Shown: in pieces, positions 9,188-18,225 of the stretch
How positions within the stretch are numbered: the first letter of the stretch is position 1
Layout: every line of letters begins with the position of its first letter
Program-made: the position numbers and the translations under genes
NCBI GenBank assembly: GCA_017483605.1
Contig: JAFUWG010000027.1
Location: forward strand, 1 to 64,000
Length of the DNA: 64,000 bases
Reading direction: 5' to 3'
Origin: Bacteroidaceae bacterium
Lineage (GTDB): Bacteria; Bacteroidota; Bacteroidia; Bacteroidales; Bacteroidaceae
The notes under the pieces: model-generated
Told to the model about the DNA's origin: nothing
Database searches by the model: none
What the model saw: the letters and a program-made list of their open reading frames with translations, nothing else

Positions 9188-9471
9188 ATGATTATCCGCA
9201 ATCGTACCACTAAAGTCCCGAAGGGACGAAAGACCACAGGCAGGAGGTGGAGTCCTGTAAGGACGGAACCCCTGCTGATGGGTATCACATCCATTCAAGC
9301 CCTGAAGGGGCGATGGACTGCTCCAGCAGAAGGCACACAAACCTGTCCGTCACCCCGTCGGGGTTCCCGTGAGGGTGTCCACTTAGCAGGGGTTCCGTCC
9401 TTGCAGGACTCCACCTCCTGCCTGTGGTCTTTCGTCCCTTCGGGACTTTAGTGGTACGATTGCGGAATCAT
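9188..9471. repeat. Large inverted-repeat element, copy 1
   Basis: The arms start ATGATTATCCGCAATCGTAC and end with the complement GTACGATTGCGGAATCAT. Each imperfect arm runs about 85 bp, with inner matching blocks such as GGAGGTGGAGTCCTG and CAGGACTCCACCTCC, around an unpaired centre. Copy 2 lies at 10558-10785, with the same termini and a divergent interior. Open frames inside it are translated repeat, not genes. Confidence 0.8.
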
Positions 9472-9500
9472 TTAAATTATTTGTAAAACTTAAGACCGAT

Positions 9501-10550
9501 ATGAAAAAAAATTTGATTGTAGCCTTGTGTGTTGGTTTGTTGTCGTGTCAGCACACGACACCGAGGCAAGATGTGTTGGAAGTCAATTTCCCTGTGGGCA
9601 CGGAAGGCTTTGTGGAGGTGACTTTCGGTGCGGAAGGAGAGCGGTGTGACACGTTGCCGATAGTGGATGGACGGCTGTTAATGGAAAAAGACAGTTTGCC
9701 AATGACGGTCACATTGAAATTCCTGAAAGAGCGAGATGCCGACGACAAGGTGTGGTTGGCGGTGCAGGGTGAGCATGTCCGATGGGGAAGCATCCCATTG
9801 GGGTATGGCCGCACGGTGGTTACGTTCGACTCGCTTTCGTCTATGGTGTCCGTGGGAAGCATTGCTGACGAATATGGTGATTTTGAAGCCAACGATGTCT
9901 TTTTCAATGCCCCTCAACACTTTCGGAGTCGAGACTTCTTGAAAGCCCATTCTGAAAGCCTTCAGGCATTGCACCTCTTGTCGAAGGCGTGGGATGCCGA
10001 CACTTTGCAGATGGCTCTGGATTGTTTCTCCGCATCGTTGCGTAACTCAGACAAGGGGCAGGAATTGCAGCAAATCATCTTGGCTCGCAAAGAGAAGGGT
10101 GGGGTGGCAAGGCTTTTCCCCATGTGGGACACGGCTGGGAACGCCTATTCCTTCCAGGAGTGTCTGGATGGGAAGGAGTATATGCTACTGAACCTGTGGG
10201 CAAGTTGGTGCGGTCCTTGTCGTGCCGAGATTCCCGAACTAATAGCATATTATGAGGAATGCCATGACCGTGTGGCATTTGTCAGCGTGACCATCGATGA
10301 AGACCGAGACGCTTGGCTGAAAGCGGTGGATGAACTGCCGAAATGCACATGGGCGAACCTCTCCACCAAGTTCGATGGCACCTCGGAAGGGCGACCACGT
10401 CCCAGCCTCTTCAACAATGGCTTTGTCCCCTTCTTCTACATCCTTGACAGAGACGGGAATACGGTTTACAGTTCGTTGGAATTTGGAGGCGGAAAACCAT
10501 TGGACGACGCAAAGCGGCGGCTCAACGAACTACTTGCCAAACAAAAATAA
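9501..10550 (+). CDS. TlpA-like thioredoxin lipoprotein
   Basis: The 349-aa protein begins MKKNLIVALCVGLLSCQH, a type II signal with lipobox LLSC, so it is probably anchored in an envelope membrane. The N-terminal half is a poorly conserved beta-rich domain. The C-terminal thioredoxin domain has WASWCGPC (C237, C240), followed by RAEIPEL and a late FVPFFYILDRDGN segment typical of TlpA/ResA-like proteins. It lies between two copies of a large inverted-repeat element, which may isolate it from its neighbours transcriptionally. The substrate is unknown. Confidence 0.83.
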   Translation: MKKNLIVALCVGLLSCQHTTPRQDVLEVNFPVGTEGFVEVTFGAEGERCDTLPIVDGRLLMEKDSLPMTVTLKFLKERDADDKVWLAVQGEHVRWGSIPLGYGRTVVTFDSLSSMVSVGSIADEYGDFEANDVFFNAPQHFRSRDFLKAHSESLQALHLLSKAWDADTLQMALDCFSASLRNSDKGQELQQIILARKEKGGVARLFPMWDTAGNAYSFQECLDGKEYMLLNLWASWCGPCRAEIPELIAYYEECHDRVAFVSVTIDEDRDAWLKAVDELPKCTWANLSTKFDGTSEGRPRPSLFNNGFVPFFYILDRDGNTVYSSLEFGGGKPLDDAKRRLNELLAKQK

Positions 10551-10557
10551 AATTTGT

Positions 10558-10785
10558 ATGACTATCCGCAATCGTACCACCAAGACCCTGAAGGGGCCAC
10601 AGATTACAGGCAGGGGTGCAACCCCTGCTATAAGAAACAAGGAAAACAAACCCCAAAGGGGTGGCAGAGTACTCTGTCGCCCTTTCAGGGCTTGTCCCAT
10701 ACGTCGTCTTAGCAGGGGTTGCACCCCTGCCTGTGGTCTTAACAGCCCTTCGGGCTTTGCTGGTGGTGCGATTGCGAATAATCAT
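10558..10785. repeat. Large inverted-repeat element, copy 2
   Basis: It has the same termini as copy 1 (CTATCCGCAATCGTACCAC, and GTGGTGCGATTGCG at the far end). Inner arms include CAGGGGTGCAACCCCTGC and GCAGGGGTTGCACCCCTGCC. It sits directly after a TlpA-like gene, like copy 1. Confidence 0.8.
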
Positions 10786-10841
10786 TTAATTTTATGATAA
10801 ATTCATGAATTATTATAGTAAAATTAAAACCTAAAACTAAG

Positions 10842-12632
10842 ATGAAAAAGATTTTATTATTGTTTGCCCTGTTGCTGACGGTGTCCGCACAGGCAAAGGA
10901 TAGGGTGATAGACCGCCCTGCCTTCAAGTCGTCGAATACATACAGCCTACAACCTGTGAAGGTGGAACTGACGAAGAAAGCGACCATCGTGCATTTCCGT
11001 GTGTCCTGTGCCCATTGGCGTGACTGGAGCATGAACGGAGCACGCCTGGAGAGCGGCGGAAAGACCTATGCCTTTCAGCATGGACGGATTATCACCCATG
11101 ATGGTGCCACGGTGTTGGCAGATGAAGCGTTTGAGATAGGGAGGAAGTACACCGAGAATGCACAGCAGGACTCCCTTATTCTGACCTTCGAGCCGCTGCC
11201 CAAGGAGGCAAAGACCTTCGACTACCTGGAAAGTGATAGCGAAGGCCCATGGAAGATTTACGGCATCCGTCTTGACAACCAACTCTATCCCACCATCTTC
11301 TCTCCCTACCAGAAACCTGCCGATGACGGAGAACCGTTGAAACCCTTGACGCTGAGGTATGGTGAGGCAACCGCCACCCTCACCCAGCACGGAGGCGGTG
11401 CGTTCGACTACTTTGGTGAATTCAGCCGCGACCCCATCACGGGACAATATGAGTGCAAGTCCCAACATAATGACTCTACTACGGCTTATTGCCATCCAGC
11501 GTATGTTGCCACACGTCCCATCATCATTCAGGAGGGCATTGATGGTCAGTTTCCGCTCATCCTCATTCCCGGCGAGACCTTCACGCTCGAAGCCGATGTC
11601 ACTGCCTGTTGGACACTCAAACAAGATTTTGCGGCAGGGAAGCGTTCCTTTCACGACTGCTACCGTTTTGGGGGCACATTGGGCGACCTTAACCAAGTGC
11701 TCTTGGAAAACAAATTCTTGCACTACCGCTACATCAGTGGAACCCCCACTTACACCACAGGCGAGGACGTGTCAGCGTGGTGCGATGCCTTGTGGCAGAG
11801 CCTTGATACCTTGCGCCGTGGTGTGGTCGAACGTCGTGGCTACACACGTCGCCAGCAGGATTTCCTGCAACTGCTTTTGGAAGACTACTATGTGCGCACC
11901 GTGCAAGAACACACGCTCGTTGACGCTCATGCCAGCGACTTGATTCTCTTCCGTGATGGCCGCTCTTACTACCTGCCCCCCATGGCCGCCCGTTTGCCCT
12001 ATCTCGAAGCCAACGGACTCGACCATGGCGAGGTGTACGAGTGGCTGAAAGGATTTGCCGAGGCACAGGAAATAGGCAAGAAGATGAAAGCCGCCGAGGT
12101 GCAGCCCGACAGCGTGATTCTTGCTGTCCATCCTTACTTCCAGCCCGTCCTCCGTGCGTTCAACGACAGCACCCGAGTCCTCGTGGAGCGTCTGCGTCGG
12201 GAGGCAAAAGACCGCATGATGCCCACGCCCGACGTGCCTGCCGACCAACTGCTGCCGTCGATTGTGGCTCAACATCCGGGCAAGGCTGTCTTCTTCGACT
12301 TTTGGGCGACGTGGTGCGGTCCCTGTAAGCAAGGCATCAAGGCGATGGAGCCGCTGAAGGAAACCTTGCAGGGCAGCGACATTGTCTTCATCTATCTCAC
12401 CGACGAGTCCAGTCCCCTCAACCAATGGAGCGAGCAGGTCTTGAAGATTCCTGGTCTCCACTATCGCGTCCCCTCCTCTCTTTGGAGCCACATCCCCGGT
12501 CTTGGTGCCATTCCGCAGTATTACCTCTACGACCGACAGGGCAAACGAGTGTGGGAACAAACAGGTTTTGGCGACGACTCGCTGGAAGAAATCAAACGTG
12601 AAATCCAGAAAACCTTAGACTCACAAAAATAA
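10842..12632 (+). CDS. TlpA-like thioredoxin-family protein with long N-terminal region
   Basis: The 596-aa protein has a signal peptide (KKILLLFALLLTVSAQA). Its long N-terminal portion contains segments shared with the next gene (KVELT.ATI.H..V.C; QDSLIL.FEPLP). The C-terminal thioredoxin domain has FWATWCGPC (C492, C495), then VFIYLTDESSPLNQW and IPQYYLYDRQGK. It is probably a secreted or periplasmic redox protein. The downstream 312-aa gene is a shortened relative lacking the middle of this protein. Confidence 0.8.
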   Translation: MKKILLLFALLLTVSAQAKDRVIDRPAFKSSNTYSLQPVKVELTKKATIVHFRVSCAHWRDWSMNGARLESGGKTYAFQHGRIITHDGATVLADEAFEIGRKYTENAQQDSLILTFEPLPKEAKTFDYLESDSEGPWKIYGIRLDNQLYPTIFSPYQKPADDGEPLKPLTLRYGEATATLTQHGGGAFDYFGEFSRDPITGQYECKSQHNDSTTAYCHPAYVATRPIIIQEGIDGQFPLILIPGETFTLEADVTACWTLKQDFAAGKRSFHDCYRFGGTLGDLNQVLLENKFLHYRYISGTPTYTTGEDVSAWCDALWQSLDTLRRGVVERRGYTRRQQDFLQLLLEDYYVRTVQEHTLVDAHASDLILFRDGRSYYLPPMAARLPYLEANGLDHGEVYEWLKGFAEAQEIGKKMKAAEVQPDSVILAVHPYFQPVLRAFNDSTRVLVERLRREAKDRMMPTPDVPADQLLPSIVAQHPGKAVFFDFWATWCGPCKQGIKAMEPLKETLQGSDIVFIYLTDESSPLNQWSEQVLKIPGLHYRVPSSLWSHIPGLGAIPQYYLYDRQGKRVWEQTGFGDDSLEEIKREIQKTLDSQK

Positions 12633-12745
12633 TTTATGAAAAATTCATGGGTAATTGGCTACGCCGAGCTAAAGGTTCATGATAATTTATGTTCAAAAAT
12701 AAAAACACGAATTACCATGAATTAGCCATGAATTTTTCATGAATT
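12631..12745. repeat. Inverted repeat with AATTGGCTACGCCGA core
   Basis: ATGAAAAATTCATGG (12636-12650) is repeated inverted as CCATGAATTTTTCAT (12726-12740). Between them lies AATTGGCTACGCCGA (12653-12667), which recurs exactly at 24615-24629 within a different inverted repeat. It lies between two TlpA-like genes. Confidence 0.7.
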
Positions 12746-12778
12746 AAAGGGTAGATAATCATTAAAAAATGATGTAAC

Positions 12779-13717
12779 ATGAAAAAGATTTGGACAATTT
12801 TGTGTGTCCTCGTGTCGGCGATGACCACACAGGCACAAAACCGAGTGATTGTGAACCCCTACTATGAAGAAGCGGAGGGTTCCATGGACCACCTTGTCAA
12901 AGTGGAGTTGACCGACACGGCAACAATCCTGCACATCAATGTGCACTGCAACTTTGGTGGCTGGGTGGGAACCAACAACTTGATTGAGGCGAACGGCAAG
13001 CGGTATGCCCTCAAGAGCGGTCGCCGCATCCCCACGATGGATGGCAAGGAACTGAAAGAGGACGTCGAACTCCCTGCGGTCAACAAGGCTGGCGAGAAGA
13101 CGGGCGTTTGGCTCATCAAAGGTGGCGAAGAGCCATTTGTGGAGGGAAAGCCCTACAGGAACACCAGTCAGAAGGATTCGCTCATCCTCCATTTCGAGCC
13201 GCTTCCTGCCGATGTGACCGTATTTGACGTTGGCAACAGTATCCGCAACGTCAGCCTTGTCAAGACCAAAAAGGAGGAACCCATTGCCGATTCCCACCTC
13301 CTCGTCATGCCCGACGCAACGCCCGAGCAGTTCATGGATGCCATTGCCGCCCAGTTTCCTGGCAAGGTGGTCTTCATCGACCTCTGGGCGACGTGGTGTG
13401 TCCCTTGCAAACTGGGCATCGTCAAGATGAGACCCGTGAAAGAGGAACTGAAAGGCAAGGATGTGGTCTTCGTCTATCTGACCAACGAGTCCAGCCCCGA
13501 AGCCGAATGGCGGCAGAGCATCAACCCCATGACGGGCTATCACCTGCGGATGTCCTCCAGTTTCTGGAACAAACTGCCCAACATCGTTGCTTTCTCTGGC
13601 ATCCCCCAATACTTCCTCTATGACCGGCAGGGCAAGCAAGTCCTCCATCAAATCGGTTATGCCGATGGAGCAGAGCAGCACTTCAAGGAGGAAATCCTGA
13701 AAGCCTTGGAGCCTTAG
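12779..13717 (+). CDS. TlpA-like thioredoxin-family protein with CVPC site
   Basis: The 312-aa protein has a signal peptide (KKIWTILCVLVSAMTTQAQ) and an N-terminal domain related to that of the preceding gene. The C-terminal thioredoxin domain carries FIDLWATWCVPC (C207, C210). The active site is CVPC instead of the CGPC used by the other three copies, which should change redox behaviour. IPQYFLYDRQGKQV near the end marks the conserved cis-Pro region. Function is inferred as envelope thiol-disulphide exchange. Confidence 0.8.
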   Translation: MKKIWTILCVLVSAMTTQAQNRVIVNPYYEEAEGSMDHLVKVELTDTATILHINVHCNFGGWVGTNNLIEANGKRYALKSGRRIPTMDGKELKEDVELPAVNKAGEKTGVWLIKGGEEPFVEGKPYRNTSQKDSLILHFEPLPADVTVFDVGNSIRNVSLVKTKKEEPIADSHLLVMPDATPEQFMDAIAAQFPGKVVFIDLWATWCVPCKLGIVKMRPVKEELKGKDVVFVYLTNESSPEAEWRQSINPMTGYHLRMSSSFWNKLPNIVAFSGIPQYFLYDRQGKQVLHQIGYADGAEQHFKEEILKALEP

Positions 13718-13756
13718 CCGCTTTTCCTCAGTACCTCATTTTCGGTGTGCTGGATA

Positions 13757-13837
13757 CCTCTCAAGTGGTCTGAGTCACACCGCCCAAGTGGTGTGACTCA
13801 GACCGCCGAGGCGGTGTGACTCAGACCACTTTTGAGG
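13757..13837. repeat. Triple-palindrome element, copy 1
   Basis: Three 19-bp palindromes of consensus GYGGTSTGASTCASACCRC follow one another with 4-nt linkers (23-nt period), bounded by CCTCTCAAG and CTTTTGAGG. The half-sites can also pair between neighbours, giving hairpins with 4-nt loops. Copies lie at 23703-23782 and 31760-31839. It lies between a TlpA-like gene and the sigma-factor gene. Confidence 0.85.
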
Positions 13838-13916
13838 CTCTTAGCATGAAAAAAAAGAGGAAAAAGGGGCAGGGGGTTAGCGTTTTCTCGTTCCGAGGGG
13901 TATTCCCATAAAAGAC

Positions 13917-14396
13917 ATGATGGAAAAGATGGATATTCAACGGCTGTTTCGGCAGCACTATGCCAAGATGTTGAGGGTGGCACGCACCCTCCTCTTCGAC
14001 GAGCAGGAGAGCAAGGATGTGGTCAGCGACATCTTTGTGGGGCTGCTTCGTGGGCAGACGGTGCTGCTGGAGGGCATGGAAGAGGGCTACTTGCTGACGA
14101 GTGTCCGCAACCAGTGCCTGAAACGGCTGCGTCATGAGGAGACGAAACGGCGGATGGAAGCGTGGGTTGCTGCGGAAGCGATGCCTCCGACGCTGTATGA
14201 GGATGAACGGTTGACGGACATCGAAGAGTGGGTCGCCACCCGTCTTTCGGCACAGGAACAACGCATCTTTCACCTCCGTTTCACCGTCGGATGCAGTTAC
14301 GAAGAGATTGCTGCCTCGGAGGGCATCAGTCGTGTGGCTGTGTGGAAACATCTTTCTCATGCCTTAACCCTCATTAGAAACCATTTTAAACAGTAA
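13917..14396 (+). CDS. ECF-type RNA polymerase sigma-70 factor
   Basis: The 159-aa protein is the usual ECF length. Region 2 is FRQHYAKMLRVARTLLFDEQ ... VVSDIFVGLL. Region 4 is LSAQEQRIFHLRF ... SYEEIAASEGISRVAVWKHL. It should direct RNA polymerase to a small regulon, probably including its own operon. It is followed 5 nt later by a DUF4974 anti-sigma-like protein and then an outer-membrane receptor, the classic Bacteroidetes trans-envelope signalling arrangement. ATGs at 13917, 13920 and 13929 are all possible starts. Confidence 0.9.
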   Translation: MMEKMDIQRLFRQHYAKMLRVARTLLFDEQESKDVVSDIFVGLLRGQTVLLEGMEEGYLLTSVRNQCLKRLRHEETKRRMEAWVAAEAMPPTLYEDERLTDIEEWVATRLSAQEQRIFHLRFTVGCSYEEIAASEGISRVAVWKHLSHALTLIRNHFKQ

Positions 14397-14401
14397 GGAC
14401 T

Positions 14402-15001
14402 ATGCAAACGATGGACAAACAACGCTGCTTCGACATGCAGGAACACCCCGAGAAGTACACCGACGCCGAACTGGAGGCGATGATGGACGACATCGACCAC
14501 GTGCCCGATGTGGAGCGGGCTTGGCAGGAGGTGATGGGAAGGGAGAAAGGAAAAGTGAAAAGTGAAAAATTGGCTACCACACGTGCTCGCGAGCGGTGGG
14601 TGGGTAAGGTGGCGGCGGTGTTCGTTGGCGTTCTCTTTGTCTCGGGCATTGCCTTTGCCGCCCTCCACTTTGTGAATCGCTCGCAAGGCGACGCTGCTTC
14701 TCGCCCCTCACTCTCCAGGGGGCAAAGGGCAACTGCCGAAGGTCAATTGCCGCCATCTCCTGTCTATTTCGACAATCTGCCGCTTGACAGCATCCTCTCC
14801 GTCGTGTCCGCTCATTATCAGAAGGTGGTGACGTTTCGCGACGAGGCACCACGCCACATGAAGTTGATGATGACGTGGCAGACAGATGCACCGCTTGCCG
14901 ACTTCATCGACCGGCTGAATGCCTTCGATGGGTTGAGCCTTCGCGTGGAGAATGATACGATTTTTGTGATGCAGACGGAAGGAGAGGAGGAAAAGAGATG
15001 A
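14402..15001 (+). CDS. FecR-like/DUF4974 anti-sigma-type membrane protein
   Basis: The 199-aa protein has a short cytoplasmic N-terminus, one transmembrane helix (VAAVFVGVLFVSGIAFAALHF) and a periplasmic STN-like DUF4974 domain (PLDSILSVVSAHY ... MKLMMTWQTDAPLADFIDRL). It lacks the large FecR domain, so it is a reduced anti-sigma-like partner. Bases 14551-14581 (translated KVKSEKLATT) match one arm of the intergenic inverted repeat at 54737-54826, so a repeat arm appears to be built into the coding sequence just before the membrane helix. Its stop overlaps the next start by 4 nt. Confidence 0.75.
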   Translation: MQTMDKQRCFDMQEHPEKYTDAELEAMMDDIDHVPDVERAWQEVMGREKGKVKSEKLATTRARERWVGKVAAVFVGVLFVSGIAFAALHFVNRSQGDAASRPSLSRGQRATAEGQLPPSPVYFDNLPLDSILSVVSAHYQKVVTFRDEAPRHMKLMMTWQTDAPLADFIDRLNAFDGLSLRVENDTIFVMQTEGEEEKR

Positions 15002-18000
15002 GGCGATTGTTTTTGATGCTGTTGCTGATGGTGGCAATGGGCGGGCAGGGGCAAACCCTGACCCGCGAATGGGTGGATGTGCCGCTGCTGGAGGCTTTGC
15101 AGGCGATTGGCCGTGAGCAATCGGAATACACCATCGACATTCTCTCCGACAGTTTGGGTGATTTGCGTACGTCGGCCAAGGTGAAGAACCGCTCCGTGCC
15201 CGATGCCGTCAAACTCATCTGCAAGGGGCTGCCTGTGCGGGTGAAGCGGCAGGGCAGGAACATCTTTGTCCAGTATCGGCCGGAGAAGGATTTCACGGAC
15301 AGAACCATCCATCTTTCGGGCGCGGTGTTGGATGAGTTCCTGAAGATGCCGCTGCCCAAGGCGAAAATCTCCGTGTTGAGGGCAGACAGTTCGGTGGTGG
15401 TGGATTCTGCCGACATGGTGAACTTCATCCAGGGCAGCACAGGGAAACTGGTGATGTCGCAGTTCGGGGCAGAGGTGAAAGCGACCGAGAAGACTTATTG
15501 GGTTCGTGCCCAACTGGACGGCTACGGCGATGTGTGGCAACGGGTAGACATCACCGACCCCTCGCGGGAAAATGTGGAGGTGCCTGCCCTGAAAATGCGA
15601 AAGGTGCCGAGCCGAATGCTGCGTGAGGTGACCGTGACTGCCACCAAAATCAAGATGTTCTATCGGGGCGACACGCTCATCTACGATGCCACCGCCTTCC
15701 AACTGCCCGAAGGCTCGATGCTCGACGACCTCATCCGTCAGTTGCCGGGCGTGGAGATGAACGAGAAGGGCGAGATCTTTGTGAATGGCCGGAAGGTGGA
15801 CGAACTGCTCTTAGGCTCGCGTACGTTCTTCGGCGGCAACAAGAAGGTGCTGATGGAGAATCTGCCGTACTATACGGTGAAGCACCTGAAGGCGTATGAG
15901 AAGCAGACGGAACGAAGCGAGGCACTGGACTATGATGTGGAACCACGCCGTTATGTGATGGATGTGATTCTGAAAGATGAGTATAGCCAAGGATATATCG
16001 CCAATGTGGAGGTGGCAGGAGGAACAGAAGAGCGATGGTTGGGGCGTGGTTTCCTGCTGGGCTTTACCGACCGCTTGCGTCTCACGCTGTTGGCGAACGC
16101 AAACAATGTGAACGAGAGTCGCCACGTAGGGCAGACAGGGCAATGGAGTCCTGCCCGTGCCCCCAAGTCGTTGCTCACCACCCGTAGTGTGGCAGGAGAA
16201 ATCAACTACCAATCGGTGGGCGACAAACTGAAGGAGACGCTGCGGACGGAATACACCTCCACCACCGACGAGCAGACGATGAACCAACGGCGTGAGCAGT
16301 TTCTGGAGGGATTGGCTCCGACCTCCCTCACGGAGTCATTCAATCGTGCGGGCAACAAGAAATGGACGGTGCATAATACGTTCTCCCTGACCAAGCCGAT
16401 GTATCTCCGCACCGAAGCCCACTTTGACTATGCCAAGCGTAATGGCTCCTCCCATTCCGCCTTCGACGAATGGAGCGACAGCCTGACCATATCGCAACGC
16501 ACCATCGGCATGAGCGAGGGCAAGGCATGGGCAGCCTATCTGGAGGCAACGGGCACTTTCAACATCAACAAGCAGAAGGAACAACACCTCTCCTTCTATG
16601 CCAAAGTGGAGCACGACAACGACGAGAGCCGCCAAGCCCAACGCTACACCCAAACCACCCAGTCCTTCTCCAGCGGCATCCAGCCCCTCTCCAGCGACAC
16701 CCAGCCCCTGCGCTCAGCGGTTCAGCCGCTGAGTCAAACCCAATACAACACCCACGACTTCTTTCGCCGCACCACCTGGGCTACCGGCAACATCGGCTAC
16801 AACCTCCATTTCCCCAAGAACGTCAACCTCCTCTTCACCGATTGGCTCGACATCAGCAGCGAGCACACCCGCGACTATCTCTACCATCCCGAAAGGCCAC
16901 GAGTAGGCGACGAAACGTCGGAAATATCGCTCCTGCTCCCCTCTCAGATAGATGCCTTGACCGCCATCACCGACCCCGGCAACTCCTACGAGAGCCGTCG
17001 GCATGATTGGACGAACAACCTGAACATCCGTCTGATGAAGACTGCTTCTATCATGCATTCCAACATCCACTGGAAGATGGATTATGAGCGATGGTGCCTG
17101 TACATTTACACACCGCTGCATCATGACGAACTGCACTATCAGCGTGGAGTGCTCGACACGTTGGCTCATCAGACAAAGTTCCTGCCGAGTTTTTCTTTCT
17201 ATTACAAGAATTACTGGAAAGGAGCACGGCGCTATATTTTTTCTAACCTCGATTTTAATCAAGAAAGGCCACTCCTGCTCGACCGCATCACCTTCCGCGA
17301 TGACAGCCAGCCGCTCATCGTCAAACTGGGCAATCCCAACCTGAAAGGAAAGGAATACACGAAGTTCAATATAGAATACTACGACAATGCAGGACGCAAT
17401 CAAGGAATGTGTTACCTGTCTGCCTCCTTCAACTATCACTTCCGCGATGTGGCTCAGTCACTCACCTACAATCCCACCAACGGCGTTTACACCTACAAAC
17501 CCATGAACGTCAGCGGTGTTTGGGGTGCCCTCACCAACTTCAGCATCGACCGAAACATTGGCGAGAAACGCTACTGGTCGTGGCACGCAAACGCCCATGC
17601 CCTTTGGGACCACGCTAAAGACCACGCCATGCTGACGGGCGAGACGGAGAGCCATGTGAACACCGTCAACACCCTCGGACTCAAAGGTGGTGCCCACATC
17701 AAATACAACAAGAATGCTTTCAACATCCGTGCCACAGGGCAAATCAATTGGCGGCACTCCGTAGGCAAGATGTTGGACTTTGAAACCCTCAATGCCTTCG
17801 ACTTCGAGTATGGCATCGAAACGTCCTACACCTTGCCACACCTCAAAACCTCCCTTGCTGCCGATGCCACCATGTTCAGCCGCCGAGGGTATGGCAGCAG
17901 CAACCTTAACACGGACGACTTCATCGTCAACGCCTCCGTCAGCCAACCCCTGCTGAAAGGCAAACTCATCGCTCGCCTCGAAGCCTTTGACCTGCTGCAT

Positions 18001-18123
18001 CAGTTGTCGAACACCGAGTATATGGTGAATGCCCAAGGTCGCACCGTCACTTGGTACCGCTCTTTGCCTCACTACGTGATGCTGCACTTGGTGTATCACT
18101 GGAACAAGAATCCGAAGAAGTAA
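14998..18123 (+). CDS. Outer-membrane receptor with STN domain (TonB-dependent-receptor-like)
   Basis: The 1041-aa protein has a signal peptide (RRLFLMLLLMVAMGGQGQ). An STN secretin/TonB short N-terminal domain follows (VPLLEALQAIGREQSEYTI ... VPDAVKLICKGLPVRVKR), then a beta-sandwich region, a plug-like segment (LPEGSMLDDLIRQLPGVEMN) and a long beta-barrel. The STN domain fits signalling to the upstream DUF4974/sigma pair. An insertion near residues 555-580 carries a repeated QPL motif, and its DNA has the hairpin CTCAGCGG/CCGCTGAG at 16713-16733. The substrate is unknown. No SusD-like partner follows, so I do not call it a SusC. Confidence 0.8.
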   Translation: MRRLFLMLLLMVAMGGQGQTLTREWVDVPLLEALQAIGREQSEYTIDILSDSLGDLRTSAKVKNRSVPDAVKLICKGLPVRVKRQGRNIFVQYRPEKDFTDRTIHLSGAVLDEFLKMPLPKAKISVLRADSSVVVDSADMVNFIQGSTGKLVMSQFGAEVKATEKTYWVRAQLDGYGDVWQRVDITDPSRENVEVPALKMRKVPSRMLREVTVTATKIKMFYRGDTLIYDATAFQLPEGSMLDDLIRQLPGVEMNEKGEIFVNGRKVDELLLGSRTFFGGNKKVLMENLPYYTVKHLKAYEKQTERSEALDYDVEPRRYVMDVILKDEYSQGYIANVEVAGGTEERWLGRGFLLGFTDRLRLTLLANANNVNESRHVGQTGQWSPARAPKSLLTTRSVAGEINYQSVGDKLKETLRTEYTSTTDEQTMNQRREQFLEGLAPTSLTESFNRAGNKKWTVHNTFSLTKPMYLRTEAHFDYAKRNGSSHSAFDEWSDSLTISQRTIGMSEGKAWAAYLEATGTFNINKQKEQHLSFYAKVEHDNDESRQAQRYTQTTQSFSSGIQPLSSDTQPLRSAVQPLSQTQYNTHDFFRRTTWATGNIGYNLHFPKNVNLLFTDWLDISSEHTRDYLYHPERPRVGDETSEISLLLPSQIDALTAITDPGNSYESRRHDWTNNLNIRLMKTASIMHSNIHWKMDYERWCLYIYTPLHHDELHYQRGVLDTLAHQTKFLPSFSFYYKNYWKGARRYIFSNLDFNQERPLLLDRITFRDDSQPLIVKLGNPNLKGKEYTKFNIEYYDNAGRNQGMCYLSASFNYHFRDVAQSLTYNPTNGVYTYKPMNVSGVWGALTNFSIDRNIGEKRYWSWHANAHALWDHAKDHAMLTGETESHVNTVNTLGLKGGAHIKYNKNAFNIRATGQINWRHSVGKMLDFETLNAFDFEYGIETSYTLPHLKTSLAADATMFSRRGYGSSNLNTDDFIVNASVSQPLLKGKLIARLEAFDLLHQLSNTEYMVNAQGRTVTWYRSLPHYVMLHLVYHWNKNPKK

Positions 18124-18187
18124 TCCTCTCACTCAATCCCTTCACCTAACGCGTTATAATGAAAGATAGTTAAACAAGTGTACACAT

Positions 18188-18225
18188 CCCCGCACTGTCA
18201 GCGATGATCGTGCGGGGACTTTTTT
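18188..18225 (+). terminator. Intrinsic terminator after the receptor operon
   Basis: CCCCGCAC (18188-18195) pairs with GTGCGGGG (18210-18217), followed by ACTTTTTT. It lies 65 nt after the receptor stop. Confidence 0.85.

Noticed and set aside
9188-9471. Open frame inside the inverted-repeat element
   Set aside because: It is the translation of the repeat; the second copy carries a different unrelated frame.
13757-13837. Triple-palindrome element considered as CRISPR
   Set aside because: The interval between units is only 4 nt, the units are palindromic and vary in orientation.
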